The notes under the pieces were generated by a model that saw only the letters and a program-made list of their open reading frames with translations, had not been told where the DNA came from and ran no database searches. The position numbers were made by a program, and so were the translations under genes. From the NCBI GenBank assembly GCA_002706095.1, contig PAJP01000023.1, positions 62,001 to 126,000 of the forward strand: DNA of 64,000 nucleotides. Reading direction: 5' to 3'. This DNA comes from Methylophaga sp. (lineage in GTDB: Bacteria > Pseudomonadota > Gammaproteobacteria > Nitrosococcales > Methylophagaceae). Below are positions 1 through 10,974 of the stretch, one piece after another. Within the stretch, counting starts at the first letter, position 1. The number at the start of each line of letters is the position of its first letter.

Positions 1-191
1 TAGGCATGCAAGGATGGGGGCGTATCGACTTTATGCGTGACAAGCAAGGCAATCTGTTTTTACTTGAAGCAAACAGTGTTCCCGGTATGACCGATCACAG
101 TCTAGTCCCCATGGCTGCGAAGCAAGCTGGAATGTCATTCGATGATTTAGTCTGCCGCATTTTAGAAACAAGCTTCAGAGGTGAGGGCTGA
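1..191 (+). CDS. ddl: D-alanine--D-alanine ligase, C-terminal end (partial)
   Basis: Only the last 62 codons are in the window; the frame is open from base 3. The product ligates two D-Ala residues with ATP in the cytoplasm to make the dipeptide for peptidoglycan precursors. The visible part is the end of the ATP-grasp fold: GWGRIDF followed by [16 protein letters not shown], the family's metal-binding Asn and substrate loop. The stop overlaps the ftsQ start (TGATG), so the two are translationally coupled, as expected for ddlB in the division/cell-wall cluster. The gene continues off the left edge and no break is seen. Confidence 0.93.
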   Translation, partial: GMQGWGRIDFMRDKQGNLFLLEANSVPGMTDHSLVPMAAKQAGMSFDDLVCRILETSFRGEG

Positions 192-976
192 TGGCTAAAC
201 AGCGGAGAGGCGCCATATTACAAGAGCCAGCTAAGGTAAAACAGCCCAGGTCGCCACTGGCATGGAAAAAATTGTTCAAACATGCCGCCACGTTGGCTTT
301 GGTCGTCGTCTTAGTGGCGGGAGGAATGTATCTGCGTGAAGCCGATACCTTGCCTGTGAAGCACGTGACGGTAGATGGCACTTTACGCCATACCGACAGA
401 AATGAGTTAGTCAAAGCGGTGATGCCTTTTGTCAGAGGCAGTTTTTTAGATGTAGATGTAGCCAGTATTCAAAAAGCAGGTGAGACCTTGCCTTGGGTCG
501 AGCAAATACAGGTGAGACGAATCTGGCCAGATACCTTGCATTTGATGGTTGCTGAGCATGAAGCGGTTGCTCGCTGGAATGATGATGGCTTGGTCAACCG
601 TCACGGAAAAGTGTTTAAGCCCAGCAAAGACACAATGCCTGATGGTTTGATTCAGTTGCATGGCCCAGATGGCACCAGTGAAATGCTGTCGCGACGATTG
701 GTCGATGTTCAGCAAAAAGTGAATGTGCTGGGCTTACGAGTCATCAGTATGAGCATGGATAAACGCCGTGCCTGGCAAGTAGATTTTAAAGAAGGATTAC
801 ATCTTAAATTGGGCCGTACAGATGATGAAGACAGGTTGACCCGCTTTGTTAACGTCTATTTGGGTGGGCTAGGTACATTTAAAGACCTGATTAAAGAAAT
901 TGATATGCGTTACACCAATGGGCTGGCAGTGGTATGGAAATCCGGCCAGCAACCTGACTTTAATGGAACAGTATGA
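191..976 (+). CDS. ftsQ: Cell division protein FtsQ
   Basis: FtsQ is a bitopic inner-membrane protein that links early (FtsA/FtsZ) and late (FtsB/FtsL) divisome proteins. The 261-residue product has a basic cytoplasmic tail, one membrane segment at about residues 31-48, then a POTRA domain starting near LPVKHVTVDG (about 54-63) and the FtsQ beta domain. The length fits the family. It lies between ddl and ftsA with overlapping start and stop codons on both sides, so the operon is tightly coupled. The ATG at 191 is chosen because it overlaps the ddl stop. Confidence 0.93.
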   Translation: MAKQRRGAILQEPAKVKQPRSPLAWKKLFKHAATLALVVVLVAGGMYLREADTLPVKHVTVDGTLRHTDRNELVKAVMPFVRGSFLDVDVASIQKAGETLPWVEQIQVRRIWPDTLHLMVAEHEAVARWNDDGLVNRHGKVFKPSKDTMPDGLIQLHGPDGTSEMLSRRLVDVQQKVNVLGLRVISMSMDKRRAWQVDFKEGLHLKLGRTDDEDRLTRFVNVYLGGLGTFKDLIKEIDMRYTNGLAVVWKSGQQPDFNGTV

Positions 977-2226
977 TGTCGAAACGAACTGAAAGAGAAC
1001 TTATCGTTGGATTGGATATCGGTACATCAAAGGTTGTCGCAATTGTTGCGGCACCTGTTGTTGATGCCGGCCCCAATGATAATGCGCTCGAAATTATTGG
1101 CATTGGTTCTCACCCTGCCAGAGGCATGAAAAAAGGGGTTGTCGTCAATATCGAATCGACAGTGCAGTCGATTCAGCGTGCGATTGAAGAAGCTGAATTG
1201 ATGGCCGGTTGCCAGATTTATTCAGTCTATGCAGGTATTGCCGGAAGCCACATTCGAAGCCTGAATTCTCATGGAACGGTGGCTATTCGCGATAAGGAAG
1301 TGACTCAGGGCGATATTGATCGGGTGATGGATGCAGCACGAGCTGTGCATTTCCCCGGAGACCAACAATTACTGCATGTATTGCCACAGGAATACATTAT
1401 CGATAACCAGGAAGGCATACGTGAACCAATTGGGATGTCAGGTGTACGTTTGGAAGCAAAAGTTCACCTGATTACGGGTGCTGTCAGTGCGGCTCAGAAC
1501 ATCACAAAATGTATTGAACGTTGTGGTTTAACAGTTGATGGCATTGTGCTTGAGCAAATGGCATCCAGTTATTCTGTCTTAGATCAGGACGAAAAAGAAC
1601 TGGGTGTTTGTATCGTTGATATCGGCGGTGGAACCACGGACATAGCTGTGTTCGTTGATGGCGCGATTCGCCACACAGCAGTGATTCCGATTGCCGGCGA
1701 TCAGGTCACCAATGATATCGCCGTGGCATTACGCACACCCACGCAATATGCCGAAGAAATCAAAATTAAATACGCCTGTGCATTGACACAACTGGCTCGT
1801 GAAGATGAAACCATTGAGGTACCGAGTGTGGGGGACAGGCCACCACGTCAGCTTGCTAGACAAACTCTAGCTGAAGTGGTTGAGCCGAGATATGAAGAAT
1901 TATTGATGTTAGTTCAGGCTGAACTACGTCGTAGTGGGTTTGAAGAATTACTGGCTGCGGGCATTGTGCTGACAGGCGGTAGTTCGAAAATGGAAGGCGC
2001 TATTGAGCTTGCTGAAGAGGTCTTCCACCTTCCTGTGCGTTTGGGAGTGCCACAGCATGTCGGGGGACTTGTTGATGTGGTGCGTAACCCAATTCATGCA
2101 ACAGGTGTTGGGTTGCTGTTATTTGGCAATCAGGAGCATGCCCCAGGGCATGGTGAAATTAAAGTAAGTGAAGGCTTAAAAGGCATGCTGGCAAGAATGA
2201 AAAGCTGGTTCCAAGGGAATTTTTAA
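973..2226 (+). CDS. ftsA: Cell division protein FtsA
   Basis: Actin-fold ATPase that anchors FtsZ filaments to the inner membrane. The 417-residue product has the phosphate-1 motif GLDIGTSK near the N terminus, the phosphate-2 motif DIGGGTTD near residue 216, the adenosine motif TGGSSKMEG near 335, and a C-terminal amphipathic end (LKGMLARMKSWFQGNF) that is the membrane-targeting helix. The start overlaps the ftsQ stop by four bases. An in-frame second ATG follows directly, so the exact first residue is uncertain by one codon. Confidence 0.96.
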   Translation: MMSKRTERELIVGLDIGTSKVVAIVAAPVVDAGPNDNALEIIGIGSHPARGMKKGVVVNIESTVQSIQRAIEEAELMAGCQIYSVYAGIAGSHIRSLNSHGTVAIRDKEVTQGDIDRVMDAARAVHFPGDQQLLHVLPQEYIIDNQEGIREPIGMSGVRLEAKVHLITGAVSAAQNITKCIERCGLTVDGIVLEQMASSYSVLDQDEKELGVCIVDIGGGTTDIAVFVDGAIRHTAVIPIAGDQVTNDIAVALRTPTQYAEEIKIKYACALTQLAREDETIEVPSVGDRPPRQLARQTLAEVVEPRYEELLMLVQAELRRSGFEELLAAGIVLTGGSSKMEGAIELAEEVFHLPVRLGVPQHVGGLVDVVRNPIHATGVGLLLFGNQEHAPGHGEIKVSEGLKGMLARMKSWFQGNF

Positions 2227-2276
2227 GCTGAGTAATTGAGCATGTTTGTTTTACACAATTTTTTGGGGGAGAAGTT

Positions 2277-3431
2277 ATGACTTTTGAATTAATTGATACA
2301 TACAGTGAAAATGCTGTCATTAAAGTGATTGGTGTTGGTGGTGGTGGCGGTAATGCGCTTGAGCATATGGTTGTCAACCAAATTGAAGGGGTGGATTTCA
2401 TCAGTGCAAACACGGATGCTCAAGCATTACGTAAAAGCTCAGCAACCACACAACTGCAACTGGGTGGTGACATTACTAAAGGCTTGGGTGCAGGTGCCAA
2501 TCCTGATGTGGGTCGTCAAGCAGCGTTAGAAGACAGAGAACGCATCATGGAAGTGATCGATGGTGCAGATATGGTCTTTATCACAGCCGGTATGGGTGGT
2601 GGTACTGGCACAGGTGCTGCACCGGTCGTTGCTCAAGTGGCCAAAGAAATGGGTATTCTGACGGTAGCTGTCGTTACCAAACCTTTCCCATTCGAAGGTG
2701 GCAAGCGTATGAAAATTGCGCAAGCGGGTATTGAAGAATTAGGTCAACATGTTGATTCGTTGATTACCATTCCGAACGAGAAGTTATTGAAGGTACTGGG
2801 TAAAGATATGACTTTGCTGAATGCCTTTAAATCAGCCAATGATGTCTTGTTAGGTGCTGTTCAGGGTATTGCTGAATTAATCACACGTGAAGGTATGATT
2901 AACGTTGACTTTGCTGACGTTCGTACTGTGATGTCAGAAATGGGCATGGCAATGATGGGCACGGGGCATGCTAAAGGTGAGCATCGTGCACGTGAAGCCG
3001 CGAAATTAGCGGTCTCAAGCCCATTATTAGAAGATGTCGATTTGGCTGGTGCCCGTGGCGTATTGGTCAATATTACTGCTGGTCTGGACATGAGTATCGG
3101 TGAGTTCGAAGAAGTGGGTAACACCATTAAAGAATTTGCTTCAGATGACGCTACAGTAGTTGTTGGAACCGTGATTGACCCAGACATGACTGACGAGTTG
3201 AGAGTGACCGTTGTGGCGACAGGTTTAGGCGCACCGAGAGTCGCTGTAGCGAAAGCGCCGGAAGAAGCTGCACCACAAATTGAAATTGTGAAAAAGCCAG
3301 TTGAAATCGATTACGATGAACCAACAGTCATTCGCAATGGTAAAGATAGCCAGCAGAAACAAGTCGCCAACGGAGATGTCAATATGGATTATTTGGATAT
3401 TCCAGCCTTTCTGCGTCGTCAGGCGGATTGA
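2277..3431 (+). CDS. ftsZ: Cell division GTPase FtsZ
   Basis: Tubulin-like GTPase that polymerises into the Z ring at midcell. The 384-residue product has GGGGGNA at 21-27, the tubulin signature GGGTGTG at 107-113, a variable acidic linker (about 320-365) and a conserved C-terminal tail around [12 protein letters not shown], which binds FtsA and ZipA. A strong ribosome site (GGGGGAGAAG) sits seven bases ahead of the ATG. The 50-base gap from ftsA is typical for the cluster. Nothing unusual is seen. Confidence 0.98.
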   Translation: MTFELIDTYSENAVIKVIGVGGGGGNALEHMVVNQIEGVDFISANTDAQALRKSSATTQLQLGGDITKGLGAGANPDVGRQAALEDRERIMEVIDGADMVFITAGMGGGTGTGAAPVVAQVAKEMGILTVAVVTKPFPFEGGKRMKIAQAGIEELGQHVDSLITIPNEKLLKVLGKDMTLLNAFKSANDVLLGAVQGIAELITREGMINVDFADVRTVMSEMGMAMMGTGHAKGEHRAREAAKLAVSSPLLEDVDLAGARGVLVNITAGLDMSIGEFEEVGNTIKEFASDDATVVVGTVIDPDMTDELRVTVVATGLGAPRVAVAKAPEEAAPQIEIVKKPVEIDYDEPTVIRNGKDSQQKQVANGDVNMDYLDIPAFLRRQAD

Positions 3432-3504
3432 TTTAGTATAGCTGCTTATATTCTGCTTATGATATTATGCTTTGATCTGTAACTGTTTAAGGGGGTAAAA
3501 CACC

Positions 3505-4422
3505 GTGATAAAGCAACGAACATTGAAGAATGTGATTCGTGCGACCGGTGTCGGTTTGCATAGTGGTGAGATGGTATATCTGACCCTGCGACCTGCCGCC
3601 CCTAATACAGGCATTATTTTTCGTAGAGTGGATCTGGACCCGGTTGTCGAGATTCAGGCAAAAGCTGAGAATGTGGGTGAAACCGCTCTATCGACCACGC
3701 TGATTGAACATGGTCAACGTGTTTCAACAGTGGAGCATTTATTATCTGCATTTGCCGGCTTAGGTATTGATAATGCTTATATTGACCTGAATGCAGCTGA
3801 AGTACCCATTATGGACGGCAGTGCCGGTCCATTTGTGTTCTTGGTGCAGTCGGCAGGTATTGAAGAGCAGAATGTGGCTAAACAGTTCATCCGCATCAAA
3901 AAACCAGTTGTGATGGAAGACGGTGATAAATGGGCGAAATTTGAACCATTTGATGGTTTTAAAGTGTCATTTACTATCGATTTCGAGCATCCTGCATTTA
4001 CTGGACGACCTCAACAAGTCGATGTTGATTTCTCCTCCACATCGTTTGTTCGTGAAGTCAGTCGTGCACGCACATTTGGTTTTATGAAAGATATCGAAAA
4101 GTTACGCGAAAACAATCTGGCATTAGGTGGCAGTATGGATAATGCCATCGTGGTTGATGATTACCGTGTGTTGAATGAAGATGGCTTACGTTATGAAGAT
4201 GAATTTGTTCGTCATAAAGTGCTGGATGCCATCGGTGATTTGTATTTGCTGGGACACAGTCTGATTGGTGCTTTCAAAGGCCATAAGTCAGGACATGAGG
4301 TGAATAACAAATTATTACGGAAATTATTAGCTCAGGAAGATGCCTGGGAGTTGGTCAGCTTCGAAGACGATAAAGATGCCCCCATTCTTTTTAGTCGACC
4401 TGCTGCCTCAATTTCAAGCTAA
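3505..4422 (+). CDS. lpxC: UDP-3-O-acyl-N-acetylglucosamine deacetylase LpxC
   Basis: Zinc amidase for the committed step of lipid A synthesis. The 305-residue product carries the zinc ligands: the first His in STVEHLLSA (His78) and the pair in [10 protein letters not shown], plus the active-site stretch [13 protein letters not shown] near the C terminus. The length matches the family (about 305). It ends the fts run as in many gammaproteobacteria. The stop codon overlaps that of the convergent dciA gene by four bases, leaving no room for a separate terminator. Confidence 0.97.
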   Translation: MIKQRTLKNVIRATGVGLHSGEMVYLTLRPAAPNTGIIFRRVDLDPVVEIQAKAENVGETALSTTLIEHGQRVSTVEHLLSAFAGLGIDNAYIDLNAAEVPIMDGSAGPFVFLVQSAGIEEQNVAKQFIRIKKPVVMEDGDKWAKFEPFDGFKVSFTIDFEHPAFTGRPQQVDVDFSSTSFVREVSRARTFGFMKDIEKLRENNLALGGSMDNAIVVDDYRVLNEDGLRYEDEFVRHKVLDAIGDLYLLGHSLIGAFKGHKSGHEVNNKLLRKLLAQEDAWELVSFEDDKDAPILFSRPAASISS

Positions 4423-4871
4423 TTTTTCTGATTGGATTGACGTTTAGCGAGTTTATTCAAGGCGGCCTTTAATGGGCCGTCTTGCATTTCAGCGGCAGTA
4501 CTTGTTAGAAGTTCTGCCGTTTCAGTTGATACACGGAGCGTATTCGGATTCATTTTCGATTTAAGCGGTTCGCTTTGTGGTCTGACTTTGACCTCCAGTT
4601 TTTTTACTGGATTCGGTAAATGCGCTGATAAGGTTTTACAAATAAAGGCAGCCTGAAAGCGCAATAAACTCGCATAATTGGCTTTATCAGTGAGAATGAT
4701 GATTTTATCTTCCGTGATGTTTGCCAATGTGCAATGATTACTAAATTTTAAAGGCAGGCTTTTTTGTAAAATGGTGTTAAGCTTGTTCAGTTTTTGGGCG
4801 CGAATTGATAACCATTTCATCTGGTTATCGTTTTGATAGAGTTGACCAATGCGCTCAGGTTTTTTTGACAT
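4419..4871 (-). CDS. dciA: DUF721 / DciA-type protein
   Basis: A 150-residue protein with the DUF721 pattern: basic N-terminal helices, then a small KH-like fold ([37 protein letters not shown]) and a variable tail. DciA is the DnaB replicative-helicase loading protein of bacteria that lack the phage-derived DnaC. The location between lpxC and an M23 peptidase/secA matches the place of this family in Pseudomonas-type genomes. Family membership is judged from the sequence pattern and context; the helicase role is inferred from family knowledge. It is transcribed against lpxC and secA and diverges from the M23 peptidase gene. Confidence 0.75.
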   Translation of the reverse strand: MSKKPERIGQLYQNDNQMKWLSIRAQKLNKLNTILQKSLPLKFSNHCTLANITEDKIIILTDKANYASLLRFQAAFICKTLSAHLPNPVKKLEVKVRPQSEPLKSKMNPNTLRVSTETAELLTSTAAEMQDGPLKAALNKLAKRQSNQKN

Positions 4872-4901
4872 ATTATTTTAAGTGACTGAAAAAGGATAAC
4901 A

Positions 4902-5816
4902 ATGCAGGTTATCATTATATCCTCAAACAGCAAGACCCATAAGCATTGGCATTTAACGCGATCCAGTTTGTTCGTGCTGATGCTGATGCTGACATGCCTT
5001 ATTAGTGTTAGTAGCTATAGCCTGGCGAAATGGCTCTATACAGACCGCATAACAGAAAATCTCCAGCCTGTCCCCGTTCCTACTCTCTCTTCTAGTTCAA
5101 ATCCCATCGATACCACTCAGAACCTGGACGAAAATCAAGAAGAAAATTTACAAGATTTTTATGCCAAACAGCTCGGTGGTTTACAGGCAGAAACTATACG
5201 TTTGAAAATGTTCAGTGAGCGTCTGGCGCAAATTGCAGGCTTTGAGACAGAAGACTTTTCTTTAGATGAGCATCCTGGTCAAGGTGGTATTGAACATGAT
5301 GGCTCGCCTCTTAATAGTGAGGCACTGGAAAGAGGTATCCAACAGCTATCAAGTCAATTACGTGGTCAGAGTGATACATTAAATGCCCTTGAAGAGTATC
5401 TCATCACAAAAGAAAATATTGCGGCAGGTATTCCTGAAGGTAAACCGGTTAAAAATGGCTGGGTGTCATCATTTTATGGCAATCGTATCGACCCGTTTAA
5501 TGGTAAAAAAACCTTCCATGAAGGTATCGACATTGCCGGCAAAGAAGGCAGTCCAGTCATGGCTGTAGCCGATGGTATTGTCAGCTGGGTGGGTGATCGT
5601 GGCGGTTATGGTGGCTTAGTCGAAGTCGACCATGGTAACGGCTATGTCACACGATATGCCCACAATAAAACAATAAAGGTGAGTAAGGGCGAGCGCGTCA
5701 GTAAGGGTGAAGTGGTGGCGCTGATGGGATCGACAGGGCGGTCAACCGGCCCACACGTTCACTACGAAGTCTTACGTGACGGCCAACATATCAATCCTTA
5801 TAGTTTTATCAAGTAA
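4902..5816 (+). CDS. M23 family metallopeptidase (LytM-type)
   Basis: A 304-residue envelope protein. A short cytoplasmic N terminus is followed by one membrane segment at about residues 22-44, a linker with a likely coiled coil (130-175), and a C-terminal LytM/M23 domain. The zinc residues are visible: HEGIDIAG (HxxxD) and GPHVHYEV (HxH), so the domain looks catalytically competent against peptidoglycan cross-links. It sits directly before secA, as the M23 gene does in Pseudomonas. In E. coli this slot holds secM, and no SecM-like arrest peptide is evident here. The exact substrate cannot be told from sequence. Confidence 0.88.
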   Translation: MQVIIISSNSKTHKHWHLTRSSLFVLMLMLTCLISVSSYSLAKWLYTDRITENLQPVPVPTLSSSSNPIDTTQNLDENQEENLQDFYAKQLGGLQAETIRLKMFSERLAQIAGFETEDFSLDEHPGQGGIEHDGSPLNSEALERGIQQLSSQLRGQSDTLNALEEYLITKENIAAGIPEGKPVKNGWVSSFYGNRIDPFNGKKTFHEGIDIAGKEGSPVMAVADGIVSWVGDRGGYGGLVEVDHGNGYVTRYAHNKTIKVSKGERVSKGEVVALMGSTGRSTGPHVHYEVLRDGQHINPYSFIK

Positions 5817-5962
5817 ATTCTTTTGAGCTCTTGTTTTATTTGTGGGAAGTCTCCACATGAAACAATGTGATCTACAAACACTGACTTTGTCCGCGTTATA
5901 ATCACAAGTTTATTACTTTTATCGGTGTTCACGCCGTAATCAACACAGTTTAAGGCGAAAAA

Positions 5963-8680
5963 ATGGTTAGCAAGTTTTTCAGTAAAATTTTTGGTAGTCG
6001 TAACGAGCGCGTATTGAAAAAAATGCGTAAGACGATAGATGAGATTGCCAAGTTTGAAACAGAAATAGAACAACTTGATGACCCGGCGTTACAAGCCAAA
6101 ACTGAGGCATTTAAACAGCGTCTTGCTGATGGCCAAACTATCGATGACATATTGACTGAAGCTTTTGCCGTTGTGCGTGAAGCCAGTAAACGTGTTCTCG
6201 GCATGCGTCACTTCGATGTCCAATTAATCGGTGGCATGGTGTTGAATGATGGCAAAGTCGCTGAGATGAAAACCGGTGAAGGTAAAACACTTGTTGCGAC
6301 ATTGGCTGTCTATTTGAATGCACTTGAAGGTAAAGGTGTTCACGTCATCACGGTTAATGATTACCTTGCAAAACGTGACGCCACGCAAATGGGTAAACTA
6401 TATGAGTTCCTTGGACTGACAACAGGCGTTATTGTTGGCGGCCTGGGTAATGATGAACGTCGTGAAGCCTATAACTGTGATATCACCTATGGCACCAATA
6501 ATGAATTTGGTTTCGATTACCTCCGTGACAATATGGCGTTTCGTTTGGAAGAGAGAGTCCAGCGTGAATTAAATTTTGCTGTCATCGATGAGGTTGACTC
6601 TATTCTGATTGACGAAGCCAGAACACCGCTGATCATTTCTGGGCCAGCAGAAGACAGTTCAGAGTTATATCAAAAAATTAATACGCTTATCCCTAGCTTG
6701 AGCAAACAAGAAGGTGAGGGCGATGACGTTACCGTAGAAGGTGACTACACACTGGACGAAAAAAATAAGCAGGTTCACTTTACCGAGTCCGGTCATGAAA
6801 AAATTGAGTCGATGCTCACTGATATCGGTTTGTTATCAGCCGATGCCAGCTTATATGATGCGGCCAATATTGGTTTAATGCACCACGTCACCGCTGCGTT
6901 ACGTGCGCATGTCTTGTTCCAACGCGACGTGGACTACATTGTTCAGGATAACCAAATTGTCATTGTCGATGAATTCACCGGAAGAAGCATGCCCGGTCGT
7001 CGTTGGTCTGAAGGCTTACACCAAGCGGTTGAAGCCAAAGAAAATGTGAAGATTCAAAACGAGAATCAAACCTTAGCCTCTATCACTTTCCAGAACTATT
7101 TCCGTCTGTATTCTAAATTATCGGGCATGACAGGTACTGCGGATACTGAAGCTTACGAGCTGCAATCCATTTATGGCCTGGAAGTTGTGGTCATTCCGAC
7201 CCACAAAGAAATGCAACGTAAAGATGAAGCAGACCGTATTTATCTCACCGCAAAAGAAAAATACGATGCCATTCTGGAAGATGTAAAAGATTGTGTGAAG
7301 CGTGGACAACCTGTCCTGGTAGGGACAGCGTCTATTGAAAGCTCAGAATATCTTCATAGCCTGCTTAAAAAGGCCAAAATCCCACACGAAGTACTCAACG
7401 CTAAATTCCACGAAAAAGAAGCACACATTATTGCGAATGCAGGTATGCCTTCAGCGGTAACGATTGCCACCAATATGGCTGGTCGCGGTACCGATATTGT
7501 GCTCGGCGGTAGTTTAGATGCTGAGTTAGATGGTTTGCCAGAAGATACAAGTGACGAGCAAAAACAAACCATCCGCCAAGCGTGGATGAACCGTCATGAA
7601 GCGGTATTAGCAGCAGGTGGTTTGCATATCATTGGTACTGAGCGTCATGAGTCTCGTCGTATTGATAATCAACTTCGTGGCCGTTCCGGTCGTCAGGGTG
7701 ACCCCGGCTCAACACGCTTTTATCTGTCTCTTGAAGATAATCTAATGCGTATTTTTGCTTCAGACCGGATGGCTGGACTCATGCAGAAATTAGGCATGGA
7801 AGAGGGTGAAGCTATTGAACACCCTTGGGTATCACGTGCCATTGAAAATGCCCAACGCAAAGTGGAAGGGCATAACTTCGATATTCGTAAACAATTGCTC
7901 GAATTTGATGATGTCGCCAACGATCAACGTAAGGTTGTTTACGAGCAGCGTAATGAGCTGATGGCTGCAGACGATGTTTCAGAGACCATCTCATCAATGC
8001 GCAGCACGGTGATTAATGATGTTATCAGTATGTATATTCCACCTAATAGCATTGATGAACAGTGGGATATTTCAGGCTTAGAGGAAGCACTCAGAGAAGA
8101 GTTTGCTCTTGAAGCACCTGTAGCCGAATGGTTAGAAAATGATGACTCTTTACATGAAGAGTCATTAAGAGAACGCATCGTAGGAGAAGCAGAGAAGGCA
8201 TACAAACAAAAAGAAGAAGCGGTTGGCTCAGAATTAATGCGTCACTTTGAAAAAGCCATCATGTTACAAACGCTGGACTCCCAATGGAAAGACCATCTGG
8301 CCCAGATGGATTATTTACGTACAGGGATTAATCTACGTGGCTACGCACAGAAAGATCCTAAGCAGGAATATAAACGTGAATCGTTTAGCCTGTTTAAAGC
8401 TATGCTCGACAATATTAAGCATGAAGTCATTAAACTCATCTCTCGCGTACAGATTAGAGCTGAAGAAGATGTGGAAGCGGTTGAAGAACAGCGCCGTCAG
8501 ACAGCTGAAATGGAATATCAACACGAGCAGGCTCAACAACTAGCCAGTGAAGAGAATCAAGAAGAAGATCTTGCTGCTCATCAACCTTATACTCGTGACG
8601 GCAGTAAAATCGGTCGTAACGATCCTTGCCCATGTGGCAGTGGTAAAAAATTCAAACAATGTCATGGAGCTATTCGTTAA
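5963..8680 (+). CDS. secA: Preprotein translocase ATPase SecA
   Basis: Motor ATPase that drives unfolded preproteins through SecYEG. The 905-residue product has Walker A MKTGEGKT at 102-109, the [13 protein letters not shown] Walker B region, GTASIESSE and [12 protein letters not shown] in the second motor domain, and the C-terminal zinc/SecB-binding tail with [14 protein letters not shown]. All are intact and the length is normal. A TATAAT -10 element lies at 5897-5902 with only a weak -35. The stop overlaps the argJ start (TAATG). Confidence 0.98.
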   Translation: MVSKFFSKIFGSRNERVLKKMRKTIDEIAKFETEIEQLDDPALQAKTEAFKQRLADGQTIDDILTEAFAVVREASKRVLGMRHFDVQLIGGMVLNDGKVAEMKTGEGKTLVATLAVYLNALEGKGVHVITVNDYLAKRDATQMGKLYEFLGLTTGVIVGGLGNDERREAYNCDITYGTNNEFGFDYLRDNMAFRLEERVQRELNFAVIDEVDSILIDEARTPLIISGPAEDSSELYQKINTLIPSLSKQEGEGDDVTVEGDYTLDEKNKQVHFTESGHEKIESMLTDIGLLSADASLYDAANIGLMHHVTAALRAHVLFQRDVDYIVQDNQIVIVDEFTGRSMPGRRWSEGLHQAVEAKENVKIQNENQTLASITFQNYFRLYSKLSGMTGTADTEAYELQSIYGLEVVVIPTHKEMQRKDEADRIYLTAKEKYDAILEDVKDCVKRGQPVLVGTASIESSEYLHSLLKKAKIPHEVLNAKFHEKEAHIIANAGMPSAVTIATNMAGRGTDIVLGGSLDAELDGLPEDTSDEQKQTIRQAWMNRHEAVLAAGGLHIIGTERHESRRIDNQLRGRSGRQGDPGSTRFYLSLEDNLMRIFASDRMAGLMQKLGMEEGEAIEHPWVSRAIENAQRKVEGHNFDIRKQLLEFDDVANDQRKVVYEQRNELMAADDVSETISSMRSTVINDVISMYIPPNSIDEQWDISGLEEALREEFALEAPVAEWLENDDSLHEESLRERIVGEAEKAYKQKEEAVGSELMRHFEKAIMLQTLDSQWKDHLAQMDYLRTGINLRGYAQKDPKQEYKRESFSLFKAMLDNIKHEVIKLISRVQIRAEEDVEAVEEQRRQTAEMEYQHEQAQQLASEENQEEDLAAHQPYTRDGSKIGRNDPCPCGSGKKFKQCHGAIR

Positions 8681-9906
8681 TGGCAGTCAATTTGTCAGCA
8701 CCTAAGGCGGAAGATTTACTGGCCATTGATGGTATTCGCCTTGCCACGGCTAGTGCAGGAATAAAAAAGCCAGGCAGACAAGATGTTGTATTGATAGAAC
8801 TCGCTGAAGGCACACAGACAGCCGCGGTTTATACAACGAATGCTTTTTGTGCTGCCCCTGTCATTGTGGCGAAACAGCATCAAGCAGCTGAAGCGACACG
8901 ATATTTATTAATTAATTCTGGCAATGCTAACGCCGGTACTGGTGAAGCTGGCCTGGTTGCAGCTAAAGCGTGTTGTCAGGCTGTAGCAGAAGTCGCTGGG
9001 GTCAATGAAGCGAATGTTTTACCATTCTCTACAGGTGTAATAGGTCAACCATTACCTGTCGATAAGATCCGTGCCGTTTTGGCTGATACCTATGATGGTC
9101 TAACAGCTGATAACTGGTTAGCCGCTGCTCAAGGCATTATGACAACAGATACGCTCGCTAAGGCGAAGTCTGTGCAAGTTGAATTAGCTGGCAAAACCGT
9201 TACGATAACCGGTATATCTAAAGGATCCGGCATGATTCGACCTGATATGGCCACGATGCTGGCTTATATCGCGACTGATGCCAACGTGGATTATGCTGTT
9301 TTAACCACCATGCTAAACAATGCCATGAATCATTCTTTCAACCGCATCACGGTGGATGGTGATACCTCTACAAATGATGCGTGCGTGCTAATGGCCACTG
9401 GCCAGGCAGGCAATGCAAAGATTACTCAGATTACCTCAGAAGAAGGCGAAGCCTTGCAAAAGGCAATGAATGATATTTGTTGTTATCTGGCGCAAGCTAT
9501 CGTACGTGACGGTGAAGGTGCGACCAAGTTCATTACCATTAATGTAGAGCAAGGACAGAGCCAGGAAGAATGCCGCCAGGTTGCCTATACCATTGCCCAT
9601 TCACCATTAGTCAAAACAGCACTGTTTGCTTCTGATCCAAATTGGGGAAGAATCCTTGCGGCAGTGGGACGAAGCGGTTTAGCTGATTTTGATTTATCAG
9701 GTGTGTCTATTTTTATTAATGATGTCTGTATCGTTAAATCCGGCCAGCCTGATCCAGATTATACTGAAGAGAAGGGGCAGGCTGTCATGGCCGAGTCTGA
9801 AATTGTCATCACGGTGAAATTGAACCGTGGTGCTGCACATGATCAAGTTTGGACATGTGACTTTTCGTATGACTATGTGAAAATAAACGCAGAGTATCGC
9901 ACTTAA
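8680..9906 (+). CDS. argJ: Bifunctional glutamate N-acetyltransferase / amino-acid acetyltransferase ArgJ
   Basis: Transfers acetyl from N-acetylornithine to glutamate, and in the bifunctional form also uses acetyl-CoA, recycling acetyl groups in arginine synthesis. The motif KGSGMIRPDMATMLAYI contains the self-cleavage Thr of ArgJ that separates the alpha and beta chains. The frame is open from 8659, but the ATG at 8680 overlaps the secA stop and gives the usual N terminus MAVNLSAPK, so that start is chosen (408 residues). The secA-argJ adjacency is also seen in Pseudomonas. Confidence 0.96.
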   Translation: MAVNLSAPKAEDLLAIDGIRLATASAGIKKPGRQDVVLIELAEGTQTAAVYTTNAFCAAPVIVAKQHQAAEATRYLLINSGNANAGTGEAGLVAAKACCQAVAEVAGVNEANVLPFSTGVIGQPLPVDKIRAVLADTYDGLTADNWLAAAQGIMTTDTLAKAKSVQVELAGKTVTITGISKGSGMIRPDMATMLAYIATDANVDYAVLTTMLNNAMNHSFNRITVDGDTSTNDACVLMATGQAGNAKITQITSEEGEALQKAMNDICCYLAQAIVRDGEGATKFITINVEQGQSQEECRQVAYTIAHSPLVKTALFASDPNWGRILAAVGRSGLADFDLSGVSIFINDVCIVKSGQPDPDYTEEKGQAVMAESEIVITVKLNRGAAHDQVWTCDFSYDYVKINAEYRT

Positions 9907-9919
9907 GCTAGAGCTATCC

Positions 9920-10969
9920 ATGAGCGACAATACCATTACCACCCTAAGTGATTTCTTAGAGCAGAGTGGCGCCCATTATCGTGTTTTTGATATGGGACGC
10001 AGAGTGACCAAGCTGAGTGCAAAGAAATTTACCCGCTTTGAAGCGGCTGAAGTGCCATATCCTTATCCGTTTCAACGTACAGCCTTATTTGGCATTATTT
10101 TTTGGCATCCTCAGTTCACAGATAGACATTACGTCTGGTTTTTGAAGTTTCCGCTTGATGAGCAGGGCTTGCTGATACAAGCGGCGCGAGATGAGTTTCT
10201 GGTGATGGTTCTGGATAGAGTTGGTGAGTGTTTACTCGCAGCTGCAGATGGAAATTACATAGAAGGTGCCCTAAAAGATAGTCCATACAGTTTTAATCCT
10301 CGTGAAGATCGGATGGCCGCCTTTAATGCTCAGGCCACAAAGAGTCTGAGTTTAAAAGCCTCGTCATTCTATGAAGCGGCCTTTGCGTATTTTACTGGGC
10401 AAAAATCGTTCGACAGTTGGCAAGTGCTCGGCATGCAGGGTGTGGCTGATGTGGCAGTGAGAACTGATGATAGAGCGTTGACGAAAGCCATAATACAAAC
10501 CCTGCCTCAATTACCGCCTCAACCTTTTCATATGTTGACGTCTTTTATGGAAAATGCAGAGCCCGCTAATAATCTGGTCGAAGCACTACAGTGGCGATTG
10601 AAGAATGAGTTGGAACAGAATCAGCCTGATATGGCAGAAATTTGTGCCTGCCTAAGGGCTGTGTCAAATAGTTCTGCTCAGGGCATAGTTGAAAGTATGG
10701 TCAAGCAAGTGCTTTGTTCAGACATCAGCCGTCATATCGAAGTCCTAGCTGTTATCGCTGGTAGATGTTGGAAAGTGCTTGAAGAGCCTGAACTCTGTCA
10801 GCTATATGTTGAGAGGCTCGCTATTAATGAAGCTGATTATGAAGGCTTTAGCCATATATTGGCGGACTTAATGTATATGCCTGCCATGCGAGACAAGGTT
10901 ATGTCTGCTTTACGTAACCCAAATCGCTCAGCTGAGTTGACGCAGCAAGTCGGAAAGATGTTCGGTTAA
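9920..10969 (+). CDS. DUF3549 family protein
   Basis: A 349-residue soluble protein with no signal peptide or membrane segment. The opening region (TLSDFLEQSGAHYRVFDMGRRV, then YPYPFQRTALFGIIFWHP) matches my memory of the gammaproteobacterial DUF3549 family. The second half is helical and repetitive. It follows argJ by 13 bases and could share its transcript. No catalytic motif is visible and the function is unknown. Confidence 0.72.
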   Translation: MSDNTITTLSDFLEQSGAHYRVFDMGRRVTKLSAKKFTRFEAAEVPYPYPFQRTALFGIIFWHPQFTDRHYVWFLKFPLDEQGLLIQAARDEFLVMVLDRVGECLLAAADGNYIEGALKDSPYSFNPREDRMAAFNAQATKSLSLKASSFYEAAFAYFTGQKSFDSWQVLGMQGVADVAVRTDDRALTKAIIQTLPQLPPQPFHMLTSFMENAEPANNLVEALQWRLKNELEQNQPDMAEICACLRAVSNSSAQGIVESMVKQVLCSDISRHIEVLAVIAGRCWKVLEEPELCQLYVERLAINEADYEGFSHILADLMYMPAMRDKVMSALRNPNRSAELTQQVGKMFG

Positions 10970-10974
10970 GAAGC

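Noticed and set aside
4419-5816. Search for a SecM-type arrest peptide between lpxC and secA
   Set aside because: The space is filled by dciA and an M23 peptidase and no short exported frame with an arrest-like end precedes secA.
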